DNA of 64,000 nt from Nanosynbacter sp963524495 (GTDB lineage Bacteria > Patescibacteriota > Saccharimonadia > Saccharimonadales > Saccharimonadaceae). The stretch is from contig CP128407.1 of NCBI GenBank assembly GCA_046846435.1, positions 372,001-436,000 on the forward strand, read 5' to 3'. Of this stretch, positions 8,897-16,379 are shown one piece after another. Under the pieces are notes generated by a model that made no database searches, was not told where the DNA came from, and saw only the letters and a list, made by a program, of their open reading frames with translations. Positions within the stretch are counted from its first letter, which is position 1. Every line of letters starts with the position of its first letter. Position numbers and translations under genes: made by a program.

Positions 8897-9412
8897 CTAT
8901 AGCGGCGCTTCGACAGCTGCCCAGGTGGCGTCCGGATTGTCATCAGGGATGATGATGGTAACTTGGTCGCCGACTTCAATGCGGAAGAACGTGACGCTGG
9001 CGAGCAGGATGCGGTATTCGCGGCCGTTAGCCTCGACATAGTAGACGCCGTCGTGCTGGACGAGTGTACCGATGACTTGTTTGCGCGAGACCGGGCCGAT
9101 TTGCTTGTAGATAAAGCTGCCGTCTTCGGCGATGGTTAATTTCAAGATGTCGCCCTCGACGAGCTTGGACTTCGAGGCGTAGTTCGCCGGGATTGGATAA
9201 TTCTTGCCATCAGGGCCCATCATCATCTGGCCATCAAACACGCCCTCGATTATCTTGCCAGCAACATCGTCCGATGATGTTTTTGGCGTGACGACTTGTC
9301 CATCGTCACCAACGATGCTGATCAGCAGCTCCTTGGCCGCTGCTAAGTTGGTTTCTGCTTCTTGGATGAGCGTCCTGAGGCGCTTCACTTGCTTTTCCGG
9401 TAAATCAGACAT
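8897..9412 (-). CDS. Conserved hypothetical protein, helical N-terminus plus beta barrel
   Basis: 171 aa, function not recognised. The first 35 residues form an amphipathic helix (KQVKRLRTLIQEAETNL) suited to a coiled coil. After a linker, residues 55-171 alternate short strands with Gly turns (VEGDILKLTI, GSFIYKQIGPV, VGDQVTIIIPDDNP), suggesting one or two small beta barrels such as an OB or cradle-loop fold. No signal peptide, no membrane segment and no Cys. It lies just downstream of rplL beyond a terminator, with its own AT-rich promoter region and a weak AAGGA. Confidence 0.7.
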   Translation of the reverse strand: MSDLPEKQVKRLRTLIQEAETNLAAAKELLISIVGDDGQVVTPKTSSDDVAGKIIEGVFDGQMMMGPDGKNYPIPANYASKSKLVEGDILKLTIAEDGSFIYKQIGPVSRKQVIGTLVQHDGVYYVEANGREYRILLASVTFFRIEVGDQVTIIIPDDNPDATWAAVEAPL

Positions 9413-9573
9413 ATGGCTCGCATTCCTTGTCTATTTTGATAGTACGTGAGAGTAATATAGCACTAATTATGCGAGTGTGCAAGTCCCGCCAGTATATTCG
9501 CATCGGCCAACGGCTCGTCTTTCCACAAGGACAACAGATAGTCAGGCAAAACTGTGGTAATTTTTACCCTTGC

Positions 9574-9610
9574 CAATAAAACACCGCCCGTGGTATAAGC
9601 CCCGGGCGGC
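9574..9610 (-). terminator. Intrinsic terminator after rplL
   Basis: On the minus strand a 7-bp GC stem (CCGCCCG/CGGGCGG, 9603-9609 and 9584-9590) with a 12-nt loop is followed by TGTTTTATT. It lies 39 nt past the rplL stop and ends the rplJ-rplL unit. Confidence 0.8.
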
Positions 9611-9648
9611 ATTTCTCTACGAAAACAATCGGTCGTTTCACACAAAAA

Positions 9649-10026
9649 TTAGCTTAACTCAACGCTAGCGCCAGCGTCCTCGAGCGTCTTTTTGGCAGCT
9701 TCAGCTTCGTCCTTTGACACCTTTTCCTTGACTGGTGCTGGTGCACCGTCGACGATGGCCTTTGACTCACCGAGGCCTAAGCCGGTGATTTCCTTGACTG
9801 CCTTGATGACAGCAACTTTTTGAGCGCCCGCATCCTTTAGAGTGACGGTGAACTCAGTTTTCTCGTCTTCTGCGGCAGTCTCGCCACCAGCAGCTGGACC
9901 AGCCACCGCAACTGCAGCAGCAGCTGGCTCGATGCCGTACTCATCTTTCAGATGATTTTTCAATTCGTTAACTTCTAGAACTGTCAACTTGGTCAGTTCT
10001 TCAGCCAATTTTTTAATATCAGCCAT
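9649..10026 (-). CDS. rplL: 50S ribosomal protein L7/L12
   Basis: 125 aa. The N-terminal dimerisation helices (LAEELTKLTVLEVNELKNHL) are joined by an Ala/Gly-rich hinge (about residues 36-50) to the C-terminal factor-binding domain with KVAVIKAVKEITGLGLGESK. L12 recruits translation GTPases and sits in several copies on L10. It follows rplJ after an unusually long 156-nt intercistronic stretch with a large inverted repeat. AAGGAG stands 6 nt before the ATG. Confidence 0.98.
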   Translation of the reverse strand: MADIKKLAEELTKLTVLEVNELKNHLKDEYGIEPAAAAVAVAGPAAGGETAAEDEKTEFTVTLKDAGAQKVAVIKAVKEITGLGLGESKAIVDGAPAPVKEKVSKDEAEAAKKTLEDAGASVELS

Positions 10027-10182
10027 AGTATTCTCCTTAGATTATTGATTATTATCATCTCGAGTCATCCAATCTTCAACGCCTCCTCTTTTCGCGCCGT
10101 GCGCCTTGAATGGCGCTCGGGCTGCAATCGCCGTACGGAGACTTATGAAGACCGAATAACTCGAGATGATTGATTGCTAAAC
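10027..10182 (-). promoter_or_regulatory. Structured rplJ-rplL intercistronic RNA
   Basis: The 156-nt gap holds a perfect 12-bp inverted repeat, ATCATCTCGAGT at 10159-10170 (minus) with ACTCGAGATGAT at 10054-10065. Nested inside are TCTTCA/TGAAGA (10146-10151, 10073-10078) and a GCGCC/GGCGC hairpin. The rplL Shine-Dalgarno site lies outside the stem. A processing, stability or stoichiometry role for L12 against L10 is inferred. Confidence 0.6.
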
Positions 10183-10707
10183 TTAAGCCGCAGCTTTGGC
10201 TTCGATACCGTCCAGTAGGCCGTGCAAATTGCCGCCCAGCGCGCCCACGGTGTCGTGGACTGGTGAGAGTAATTGTGCCACCACTTCGGCGATAAGCTGG
10301 TCTTTGCTTGGCAAGCCAGCCAGCGCTTTGATGTCAACTTCGTTGATGCCGAGGCCTTCGCCTGAGAAACCGCCGGCCAACTGTAGTGCCGGATGCGTCT
10401 TTGCAAACGTGTCCAGAACTTTGGCTGGCATGACCTCATCTTCGGCACTGATGGCGTAAACCAGCTGGCCAACCAGCAGGTCAGTGTCAGTTTCTTTGTA
10501 GGTGTCAACGCCTTGCAGCGCTACGCGTACCAAGCGGTTTTTAACCACCTTGATGACCACGTTTGCCTCGCGGGCAGCCTTGCGCAGCTCTTGCAATTCA
10601 GCCACGCTCAGGCCCTGGTACCGCGCAAATGCCGTACCTTTAGCGTCTTTCAGAAGCTCGGTTAGTTCAGCAACCAAAGTTTGTTTTTTATCGCGTGAAA
10701 TTGCCAT
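10183..10707 (-). CDS. rplJ: 50S ribosomal protein L10
   Basis: 174 aa. The N-terminal rRNA-binding domain includes KGTAFARYQGLSVAELQELR and VVKNRLVRVALQ; the C-terminal helix (LIAEVVAQLLSPVHDTVGAL) is where L12 dimers attach. L10(L12)n is also the known autoregulator of this operon in bacteria. A 220-nt leader with L10-leader-like motifs and an attenuator precedes the gene. AAAGGA lies 5 nt before the ATG. Confidence 0.98.
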   Translation of the reverse strand: MAISRDKKQTLVAELTELLKDAKGTAFARYQGLSVAELQELRKAAREANVVIKVVKNRLVRVALQGVDTYKETDTDLLVGQLVYAISAEDEVMPAKVLDTFAKTHPALQLAGGFSGEGLGINEVDIKALAGLPSKDQLIAEVVAQLLSPVHDTVGALGGNLHGLLDGIEAKAAA

Positions 10708-10928
10708 AAAAATCCTTTCTTTGATTGGTTCTTGTATGATTCGATCGATTTGTTAACGTGCGGTAATGGAGAATCTGGTTCCTGTTTACCCAAGTTTTAA
10801 TCGGGCAAATAAAAACGTCTTTGATTCTCGCACTACCAAAGACGTGATTAAAACAATTTTGTTTCATCCCTCGGCGGCATTTTTACACCTCAGTTCCCTT
10901 CGGTCGCACGCTGTCTTTGGTAATGTTC
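10708..10928 (-). ncRNA. rplJ leader (L10-leader-like) with attenuator
   Basis: The predicted RNA starts about 7 nt after a TACAAT box (10935-10940). Its first half contains AGGTG followed by GCCGCCGAGG (10869-10889), similar to the core where L10(L12) binds in the Rfam L10 leader. A terminator (ACGTCTTTG/CAAAGACGT, 10837-10845 and 10815-10823, then TTTTATTT) follows. Its 5' arm can instead pair with ACCAAAGA and CGTG at 10907-10921, an antiterminator. Motif match is from memory; pairing is seen directly. Confidence 0.72.
10806..10845 (-). terminator. Attenuator hairpin in the rplJ leader
   Basis: A 9-bp perfect stem with a 13-nt loop and a TTTTATTT tail lies about 100 nt before the rplJ start. 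It competes with an antiterminator helix formed by the 5' end of the leader. Its position inside the leader, before the gene, argues for regulated termination and not for gene-end termination. Confidence 0.72.
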
Positions 10929-10980
10929 ATTAGAATTGTAGCAGAAATGACAACGGGATGCAAGATGATTATGGGTTAAT

Positions 10981-11286
10981 TTATGAACTTTTATGTATAC
11001 GATGGCGAGTTTGTGCATTTGTGCTGCGTCGAGATAGTTTCTTCCTTGCTTCCGGTGTCATGCCGCCCCAGATGCCATATTTTTCATCGTTCTCAATCGC
11101 GTGATCAAGACAGTCATCCTTGACCTCGCATTTACGGCAAACTGCGAGAGCGTCTTTGGCGTATCGTCTATCTTTAGATTCTGGAAAGAACGTGTCTGGG
11201 TCACTTCCGAGACAGTTTGCCTCATTACGCCAGTCAGCGGTGGCAGCTTCGGACTGGTTCTTAGTATTTGGTAATAATTCACTCAT
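10981..11286 (-). CDS. WhiB-family iron-sulfur transcriptional regulator
   Basis: 101 aa. Four Cys in the Wbl arrangement (C25, then C50-x2-C53-x5-C59) would hold a 4Fe-4S cluster. The GIWGG turn (71-75), which contacts the sigma factor, is followed by TPEARKKLSRR and a basic tail for DNA contact. WhiB proteins are known as actinobacterial and actinophage regulators that bind sigma-A region 4. Leaderless start: TATAAT (11293-11298) ends 6 nt before the ATG. It stands alone between rplJ and rplA, so its targets cannot be read from context. Confidence 0.92.
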   Translation of the reverse strand: MSELLPNTKNQSEAATADWRNEANCLGSDPDTFFPESKDRRYAKDALAVCRKCEVKDDCLDHAIENDEKYGIWGGMTPEARKKLSRRSTNAQTRHRIHKSS

Positions 11287-11371
11287 TGGGTTATTATATC
11301 ATACTACACGGTTATTGCAATATAAAACGCGCCTCAGGTGTGAAGCGCGTTTTATATTAAACAGGCCAACT

Positions 11372-12391
11372 TTACAGTGAAGTTTCAACCTTTACGCTCG
11401 GCCCCATAGTGGTGGCAATGGCGATAGATTTGACGTAAATACCCTTGAGGCTGGATGGCTTTTGGGCGTTCAGGCTGGCGAGGAAAGCGCGGGTGTTTTC
11501 CGCCAGTTTGTCGGCGCCAAACGACACTTTACCGATCGCCAAGTGGACGATGGCCTGCTTATCGACGCGGTACTCAACCTTGCCGGCTTTGGCTTCAGAA
11601 ACGGCCTTAGCAACGTCGGTGGCGACGGTACCGGACTTTGGATTTGGCATCAAGCCGCGCGGGCCGAGCAGCCGGGCGTACTTGCCAAGCTTCGGCATAT
11701 ATTGCGGCGTGGCGACCAAAATATCAAAATTCAATTCTTCCTTGTCCAGCTGCTTGAGGAATTCCTCGTCGCCGATGATGTCAGCGCCGGCTTTCTTAGC
11801 AGCGGCATGTTCTGACTCTGGCGCGAACACTGCCACGCGAACGTCTTTACCGGTGCCGTGCGGTAGCGCTACGGTCGAGCGGACGTTCTGGTCGGCTTGG
11901 CGTGGATCGACGCCCAGGCGAACGTGGATTTCAACGCTGGCGTCGAACTTGACCGGGCTGGTCTCAGTCGCCAGTTTCAGCGCTTCATCAAGGCTGTACA
12001 GTTTATTTTTCTCAATCTTCTTTGCAGCTTCCTGATATTTTTTGCCGCGGCGCTCCAGGCGCGGACGCGTAATTGGCTTCGGGCCTTTCTTGACATGCGC
12101 TTCGGCGTCGTCGGATTGCGGTGTGGTGTCGCCGGCTTCTTTGCGGGCTTCCTTTTCGGCTTTTTCGGCAGCCTCATCGAGGGCTTTTTGGCTGCGTTTG
12201 CCGGCCTTGGCAACGACGGCTTCGCGCTCGGCGATAACGTCTTTATCTTTGGTATCGTGCGGCTTACTGCTCTCAGGCGTGCCTGCTTCAGCCTCGGCAA
12301 TTGCCGCCTCAACCTCAGCGATAGTATTCTTGTCGCTGACTGCTAATTGTAGTTCTGCTGCTTTTTCCAGCAGCTCGGCTTTCTTGGCCAT
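11372..12391 (-). CDS. rplA: 50S ribosomal protein L1 with N-terminal extension
   Basis: The 339-aa protein has a complete L1 domain from about residue 108 (ERRGKKYQEAAKKIEK) to the end, including DILVATPQYMPKLGKYARLLGPRGLMPNPK. The first 105 residues are extra. They begin with KKAELLEKAAELQLAV and KNTIAEVEAAIAEAEA, which resembles a HeH/SAP-like helix-extended-loop-helix domain, followed by a charged Lys/Glu/Ala linker. L1 normally has about 230 residues. It controls tRNA exit at the E site and represses its own mRNA in other bacteria. It is monocistronic here, separated from rplK by 3.5 kb. Confidence 0.96.
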   Translation of the reverse strand: MAKKAELLEKAAELQLAVSDKNTIAEVEAAIAEAEAGTPESSKPHDTKDKDVIAEREAVVAKAGKRSQKALDEAAEKAEKEARKEAGDTTPQSDDAEAHVKKGPKPITRPRLERRGKKYQEAAKKIEKNKLYSLDEALKLATETSPVKFDASVEIHVRLGVDPRQADQNVRSTVALPHGTGKDVRVAVFAPESEHAAAKKAGADIIGDEEFLKQLDKEELNFDILVATPQYMPKLGKYARLLGPRGLMPNPKSGTVATDVAKAVSEAKAGKVEYRVDKQAIVHLAIGKVSFGADKLAENTRAFLASLNAQKPSSLKGIYVKSIAIATTMGPSVKVETSL

Positions 12392-12507
12392 ACTAATCCT
12401 TTCTGTGGTACAAGCGGTGACTCGCGACCTCGGGCGAACCTGCCTCCCAACATTGATTTGATGATAGTGGAATTATACCTGAAATAATGCAGTAAAGCAA
12501 CTAGGGA

Positions 12508-13356
12508 TTATGCTGCGAAAGTATCTGTGTCACCGCTGTTATGGCGCATTAACTTCGAGAGGAAACGACGGTCTGGGATGACATGAATAGTACTATCGCC
12601 ATCTTCCAGCGAAAGGGCAACCCGTGGAGCTGGCTCGTCATTAGTGTGGTCGGTAATTACACTAAAGCCGGTGGATCTCATGTTGTTAAATTTGCTATAC
12701 GGAAGCCTAATCCCCTCACTCATGAATGTAGACCCTTCACCGGAAAACGACCCACTCTTATAGAAATCTTCGCCCAATTGCTGAGTCAATGTTTGTACGC
12801 CCCGAGCGATTATCGCAGCACGGTCAGCGGGTGAGGTAGTATATTTGGCGGCATTTTCTATGTCGAGTATTGTCTCGTGTATCTCGGGATTTATGGCTTG
12901 AGCCGAAAAATAATTCGCCAGCAAATCAGTTGGTAGATGGACATCAAACTGGAGAATATTGCCGACTGTTTCTTGGGAGAGCGGAAAATGATGCGTACCT
13001 TCCCAGGAACGAATAGCCAGTGCTGCCAGTGTTTGTGAGCGCTTATTGACTGTAAATGTTTTAGCCTCTGGTGGCAGGAGTTTTCCTCTCAGTTGATAAA
13101 CAGCTAGTCCATTGCCTTCAGTAACATTCGTGATAGTTACTGGCGAGCCAATGTAGTCGTCCGGGAAGTGCGGAATGATGTGTTGTTTGATGATGTTTTC
13201 GGGATTCCTATCCGGCGGGAGATGTTCCCCTCTTTCCGTTGCTTTCGCTGTGGCAGCAAGTGCGTGATTAGCCTCATCAACTCCTCGCTGAAAGCTTGGA
13301 CTGCTCAGCATGGACAGCCCATCGGCTATTGGTGAATGATAACGTCTTTCTCCCAT
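12508..13356 (-). CDS. Hypothetical protein
   Basis: About 282 aa from ATG at 13356; an upstream in-frame ATG at 13416 would add 20 hydrophobic residues unlike the rest. No known domain recognised. The sequence is globular and soluble, with mixed helix/strand character, a DYIGSPVTITNV segment near residue 75 and a C-terminal VALSLEDGDSTIHVIPDRRF. No signal peptide and no Cys. It lies in the split L11-L1 region, divergent from the small gene at 13440, and its base use looks more A+T-rich than that of neighbouring core genes. Confidence 0.65.
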   Translation of the reverse strand: MGERRYHSPIADGLSMLSSPSFQRGVDEANHALAATAKATERGEHLPPDRNPENIIKQHIIPHFPDDYIGSPVTITNVTEGNGLAVYQLRGKLLPPEAKTFTVNKRSQTLAALAIRSWEGTHHFPLSQETVGNILQFDVHLPTDLLANYFSAQAINPEIHETILDIENAAKYTTSPADRAAIIARGVQTLTQQLGEDFYKSGSFSGEGSTFMSEGIRLPYSKFNNMRSTGFSVITDHTNDEPAPRVALSLEDGDSTIHVIPDRRFLSKLMRHNSGDTDTFAA

Positions 13357-13401
13357 AATTAACCACAAGTATAGATGGTAAAACGTTATTCTGCAAGTAA
13401 T

Positions 13402-13430
13402 TTGACATACTTGCAATGTAGCGGTACAAT
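13402..13430 (+). promoter_or_regulatory. Consensus sigma-70-type promoter for the 13440 gene
   Basis: TTGACA at 13402-13407 and TACAAT at 13425-13430 are separated by exactly 17 bp. This is the clearest -35/-10 pair noticed in the window. The ATG at 13440 follows 9 nt after the -10, so the transcript would have at most a few leader bases. Confidence 0.8.
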
Positions 13431-13439
13431 TATGTAACT

Positions 13440-13874
13440 ATGAATAAGGCGGAATTTTTAGGTAGATGCAAGGACTGTCCGATTGCCGGTCCGGCTTGCG
13501 AGAATGTAGAGAATAGACGGCAGGCTGCCAAGGAGGCTGCAAAGTTAGCCCTGAAGGGACTGAGCAATAATCCAAATATTCAACTTTTTCGAGGTGACGG
13601 CGTGCAGGTTGATGTCGCAGATCTGGACCCTAAGGTACTAGAGGAACTTAATAAAGATCTACGTAGTCAGGTAGCGGGCTGTTTTGATGAGATTGATGAG
13701 TCTAGAAATTATGTACTGCAGTTGGCCGAGAAGTGTCCCGGGCCAACGACAGCTCGATTTCGGGCAAAGACGGGTCGCTTAGTAGAGGTGACGGTGTGTG
13801 ATAGCGCTGCACTGCCTTGGCAAAGTAGCGGAGAGGGAAACATAGAGCCTGTACGAGTGAGGCGAAGGTCGTAA
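13440..13874 (+). CDS. Small Cys-containing hypothetical protein
   Basis: 144 aa, not recognised. The N-terminus has a compact Cys pattern, CKDCPIAGPAC (C10, C13, C20), that could bind metal; three more Cys follow (C95, C113 and one near 136). The middle is helical and charged (ENRRQAAKEAAKLALKG). No signal peptide. It has a strong promoter of its own and is followed 42 bp later by eno, which has a separate promoter. Confidence 0.65.
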   Translation: MNKAEFLGRCKDCPIAGPACENVENRRQAAKEAAKLALKGLSNNPNIQLFRGDGVQVDVADLDPKVLEELNKDLRSQVAGCFDEIDESRNYVLQLAEKCPGPTTARFRAKTGRLVEVTVCDSAALPWQSSGEGNIEPVRVRRRS

Positions 13875-13916
13875 CCCGCTTGCCCCTGCTCTTTCGTCTC
13901 TGCTACAATAGCGAGT

Positions 13917-15206
13917 ATGAACAATATCACAATCACAGACATTCACGCACGACAAATTTTAGATTCTCGGGGCAATCCGACGGTGGAGGCTGATGTTCGG
14001 CTGAGCGATGGCTCGTTCGGGCGGGCGGCGGTGCCGTCGGGCGCCAGCACTGGTTCGCACGAGGCGGTCGAGCTGCGTGACGGCGACTTGGCGTATGGTG
14101 GCAAGGGTGTGCTCAAGGCGGTCGAGCATGTCAACACTGAGATTGCGCGGGCGCTGCGTGGCATGGATCCATTTGCGCAACATCGGGTTGATGAGCGGAT
14201 GCGGCAGCTGGACGGTACGCTGAATAAGGGGCGGCTTGGGGCGAATGCGATCCTAGCGGTCAGCCTAGCAGTTGCCAAAGCGGCGGCTGAGTCTAAGGGT
14301 ATTGAGCTTTTCGTCTATGTCAATCAGCTGGCCAATGCCGGCACGATGAGCCTGCCGATGCCGATGATCAATGTGATGAACGGCGGGCAGCACGCGCTTG
14401 GCGCGACTGATATTCAGGAATACATGATCATCCCAGTTGGTGCGTCGACGTTCGAGGACGCGATGCGGATGAGCGCCGAGGTGTTTCATGCGCTGGCGAA
14501 GGTGCTCAAGGCCGAGGGCTACCCGACGACTGTTGGTGACGAAGGCGGCTACGCGCCACATGTGCGCGGCGGCAATATGGAGCCGGTCAAGCTGCTAGCA
14601 CGGGCGATTCAGCAAGCCGGCTATAAGTTGGAGCAGGACTTTGCCTTTGCTCTTGACGTGGCCTCGAGCGAATTCCATGAGGGCAGTGGCCAGTATCGGC
14701 TGGAGACGGAGCATCGCACGCTCGACGTGAATGGCATGATCAAGATGTACAAGCAGTTGCGAGCTGAGTATCCGGTGGTGTCGATCGAGGATGGACTGGA
14801 CGAGGAGGCCTGGCACGACTGGCAGACGCTGACGACGGAGCTTGGCTCGACGACGCAGCTGGTCGGTGATGATTTGTTGGTGACGAATGTGATGCGACTG
14901 GACCGGGCGATCGCTGAAAAGGCCGGTAATGCGATCTTGATCAAGCCAAATCAAATTGGCACGCTGAGCGAGACCATTCAGGCGGTGATGATGGCGAAAA
15001 AGGCCGGCTGGAATACGGTGATGAGCCACCGCTCGGGCGAGACCGAGGACGTGACGATTGCTCATCTGGCGGTCGGACTTGGCACCGGTCAGATCAAGAC
15101 TGGCTCGATGTCGCGTTCAGAGCGCATCGCCAAGTACAACGAGCTGATGCGCATCGCCGAGATGCGACCAGAACTGGAGCTGGTGCGGCCATTCAAGCAG
15201 TCGTAA
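13917..15206 (+). CDS. eno: Enolase
   Basis: 429 aa, full length. It converts 2-phosphoglycerate to phosphoenolpyruvate in lower glycolysis. Visible motifs are ILDSRGNPTVE near the start, the GASTGSHEAVELRDGD loop, Mg2+ ligands in the ALDVASSEF, SIEDGLDE and GDDLLVTN segments, and the catalytic Lys region ILIKPNQIGT followed by SHRSGETED. TACAAT (13904-13909) ends 7 nt before the ATG, so it is probably leaderless. It sits inside the region where L11 and L1 genes are normally adjacent. Confidence 0.98.
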   Translation: MNNITITDIHARQILDSRGNPTVEADVRLSDGSFGRAAVPSGASTGSHEAVELRDGDLAYGGKGVLKAVEHVNTEIARALRGMDPFAQHRVDERMRQLDGTLNKGRLGANAILAVSLAVAKAAAESKGIELFVYVNQLANAGTMSLPMPMINVMNGGQHALGATDIQEYMIIPVGASTFEDAMRMSAEVFHALAKVLKAEGYPTTVGDEGGYAPHVRGGNMEPVKLLARAIQQAGYKLEQDFAFALDVASSEFHEGSGQYRLETEHRTLDVNGMIKMYKQLRAEYPVVSIEDGLDEEAWHDWQTLTTELGSTTQLVGDDLLVTNVMRLDRAIAEKAGNAILIKPNQIGTLSETIQAVMMAKKAGWNTVMSHRSGETEDVTIAHLAVGLGTGQIKTGSMSRSERIAKYNELMRIAEMRPELELVRPFKQS

Positions 15207-15261
15207 GCTGCATAGATTTATGAGATAGACGCGGACAGGGCGGTCGGTTGATGTAGCGGGC

Positions 15262-15822
15262 TTAGTGTCGCAAGGCAACCAGCTGCCCGTCGTCAGTAAA
15301 TTTGATGATCCGTGAAGGCATTGCCCCCTTAATTTCCCCGCCGTCGACGTAGACAGCTACCTCATCGCCAAAATACGCGATCGCCTCATTGATTGTGGCG
15401 GCTGGTGGCTGCCCTGCGAGGTTGGCGCTTGGTGCCAGCAGTGGGCCAACCAGTCGAATCAGCTCGGATAATGCTGTCTCTGGCGGCACGACCCGAAAGG
15501 CTAAGGTTGCATCAGTACGCACCAGGTGCGGCATAACGTCTGGGCTAACCTTGGCGGCAACAGTGGTCGGTCGTTCGCAGTACAGCTGGTTATAGATACG
15601 CCGCTGCTCAGTGGTGAGGCCGGGGATATCGTTGGCGCTGCTAAGCAGGATGATGCAGGATTTGGTGCGGTCACGCTGGCGTACGCGGTACAGCACATCA
15701 ACTGCCCTCGGGCTATCAGCTTGAGCGAGCAGGCCATAAATAGTGTCAGTTGGCGCCACGACGAGTTTGCCGGCTCGTAGCACCTCGATAACGGTGGTAT
15801 CAAGTAAACTTTTGGTGATCAC
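15262..15822 (-). CDS. tsaC: L-threonylcarbamoyladenylate synthase (TsaC/Sua5/YrdC)
   Basis: 186 aa from a GTG start. The enzyme makes threonylcarbamoyl-AMP from Thr, bicarbonate and ATP for the t6A37 modification of ANN-reading tRNAs. Motifs: VVAPTDTIYGLLA, the basic QRDRTKS segment, TLAFRVV and LAPSANLAGQPPA. It is the short YrdC type, without the Sua5 C-terminal domain. GTG at 15822 is chosen over an upstream ATG (15867) because TATAAT (15829-15834) ends exactly 6 nt before it and the upstream ATG lies inside the rplK terminator. Confidence 0.92.
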   Translation of the reverse strand: MITKSLLDTTVIEVLRAGKLVVAPTDTIYGLLAQADSPRAVDVLYRVRQRDRTKSCIILLSSANDIPGLTTEQRRIYNQLYCERPTTVAAKVSPDVMPHLVRTDATLAFRVVPPETALSELIRLVGPLLAPSANLAGQPPAATINEAIAYFGDEVAVYVDGGEIKGAMPSRIIKFTDDGQLVALRH

Positions 15823-15835
15823 CAAATGATTATAC

Positions 15836-15871
15836 CACAATAAAATTGCCCCCACGGCAGGGAGCAATTTT
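15836..15871 (-). terminator. Intrinsic terminator after rplK
   Basis: On the minus strand AAAATTGC pairs with GCAATTTT (15864-15871 and 15842-15849), extended by CCC/GGG inside, then TTTTATT. It ends transcription 17 nt past rplK and confirms that rplK is not cotranscribed with rplA. The tsaC -10 box follows directly. Confidence 0.85.
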
Positions 15872-15888
15872 GGATGAACAGGTGTAAA

Positions 15889-16314
15889 TTAGGCGGCGAC
15901 CTCTACGCCCATCGAGCGAGCGGAGCCAGCAACGACTTTCATCGCACCTTCAATGTCGATGGCGTTTAGCTGATCCATCTTTGCTTCGGCAATTTCCTGA
16001 AGCTGAGCGCGAGTGATTGTGCCAACTTTCTCGGCGTGTGGCTTGCCTGAACCCTTTTGAATGCCGGCTTTTTCGCGGATCATATCATCGACTGGCTGAC
16101 CAAGCGACTTCCACGTAAAGGTGCGGTCTTCGAATACCTGAATGTGGACGATAACATCCTTGCCCATCATATCTTTGGTGGCGTCGTTGAATGGATTGAT
16201 GAAATCCATCATGTTCAGCCCCCACTGACCGAGGGTTGAACCGACTGGTGGTCCGGCGGTTGCTCGTCCGGCAGGGATGCGTAGTTTTAGATTACCGATA
16301 ACTTTCTTTGCCAT
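15889..16314 (-). CDS. rplK: 50S ribosomal protein L11
   Basis: 141 aa. The N-terminal domain includes AGRATAGPPVGSTLGQWGLNMMDF; the C-terminal rRNA-binding domain has GKPHAEKVGTITRAQLQEIA and GSARSMGVEV. L11 forms the GTPase-associated centre with L10-L12. TATAAT at 16349-16354 and AGAGGA 6 nt before the ATG give it a conventional leader. A divergent -10 box for the 16380 gene lies next to its promoter. The usual partner rplA is not adjacent. Confidence 0.98.
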   Translation of the reverse strand: MAKKVIGNLKLRIPAGRATAGPPVGSTLGQWGLNMMDFINPFNDATKDMMGKDVIVHIQVFEDRTFTWKSLGQPVDDMIREKAGIQKGSGKPHAEKVGTITRAQLQEIAEAKMDQLNAIDIEGAMKVVAGSARSMGVEVAA

Positions 16315-16379
16315 AGTTTCCTCTTATTTTTCCGTGCGTAACCACTGTATTATAACGAAAATTGTGCTAGAATACAAGC

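Noticed and set aside
9463..9645. 60-codon minus-strand frame after rplL
   Set aside because: It reads through the rplL terminator hairpin and has no start signals.
11445..12035. 196-codon plus-strand frame antisense to rplA
   Set aside because: Mirror of the L1 codons; rplA is certain.
14595..15065. 156-codon minus-strand frame antisense to eno
   Set aside because: Eno is certain and the antisense product is His/Arg/Leu-biased without motifs.
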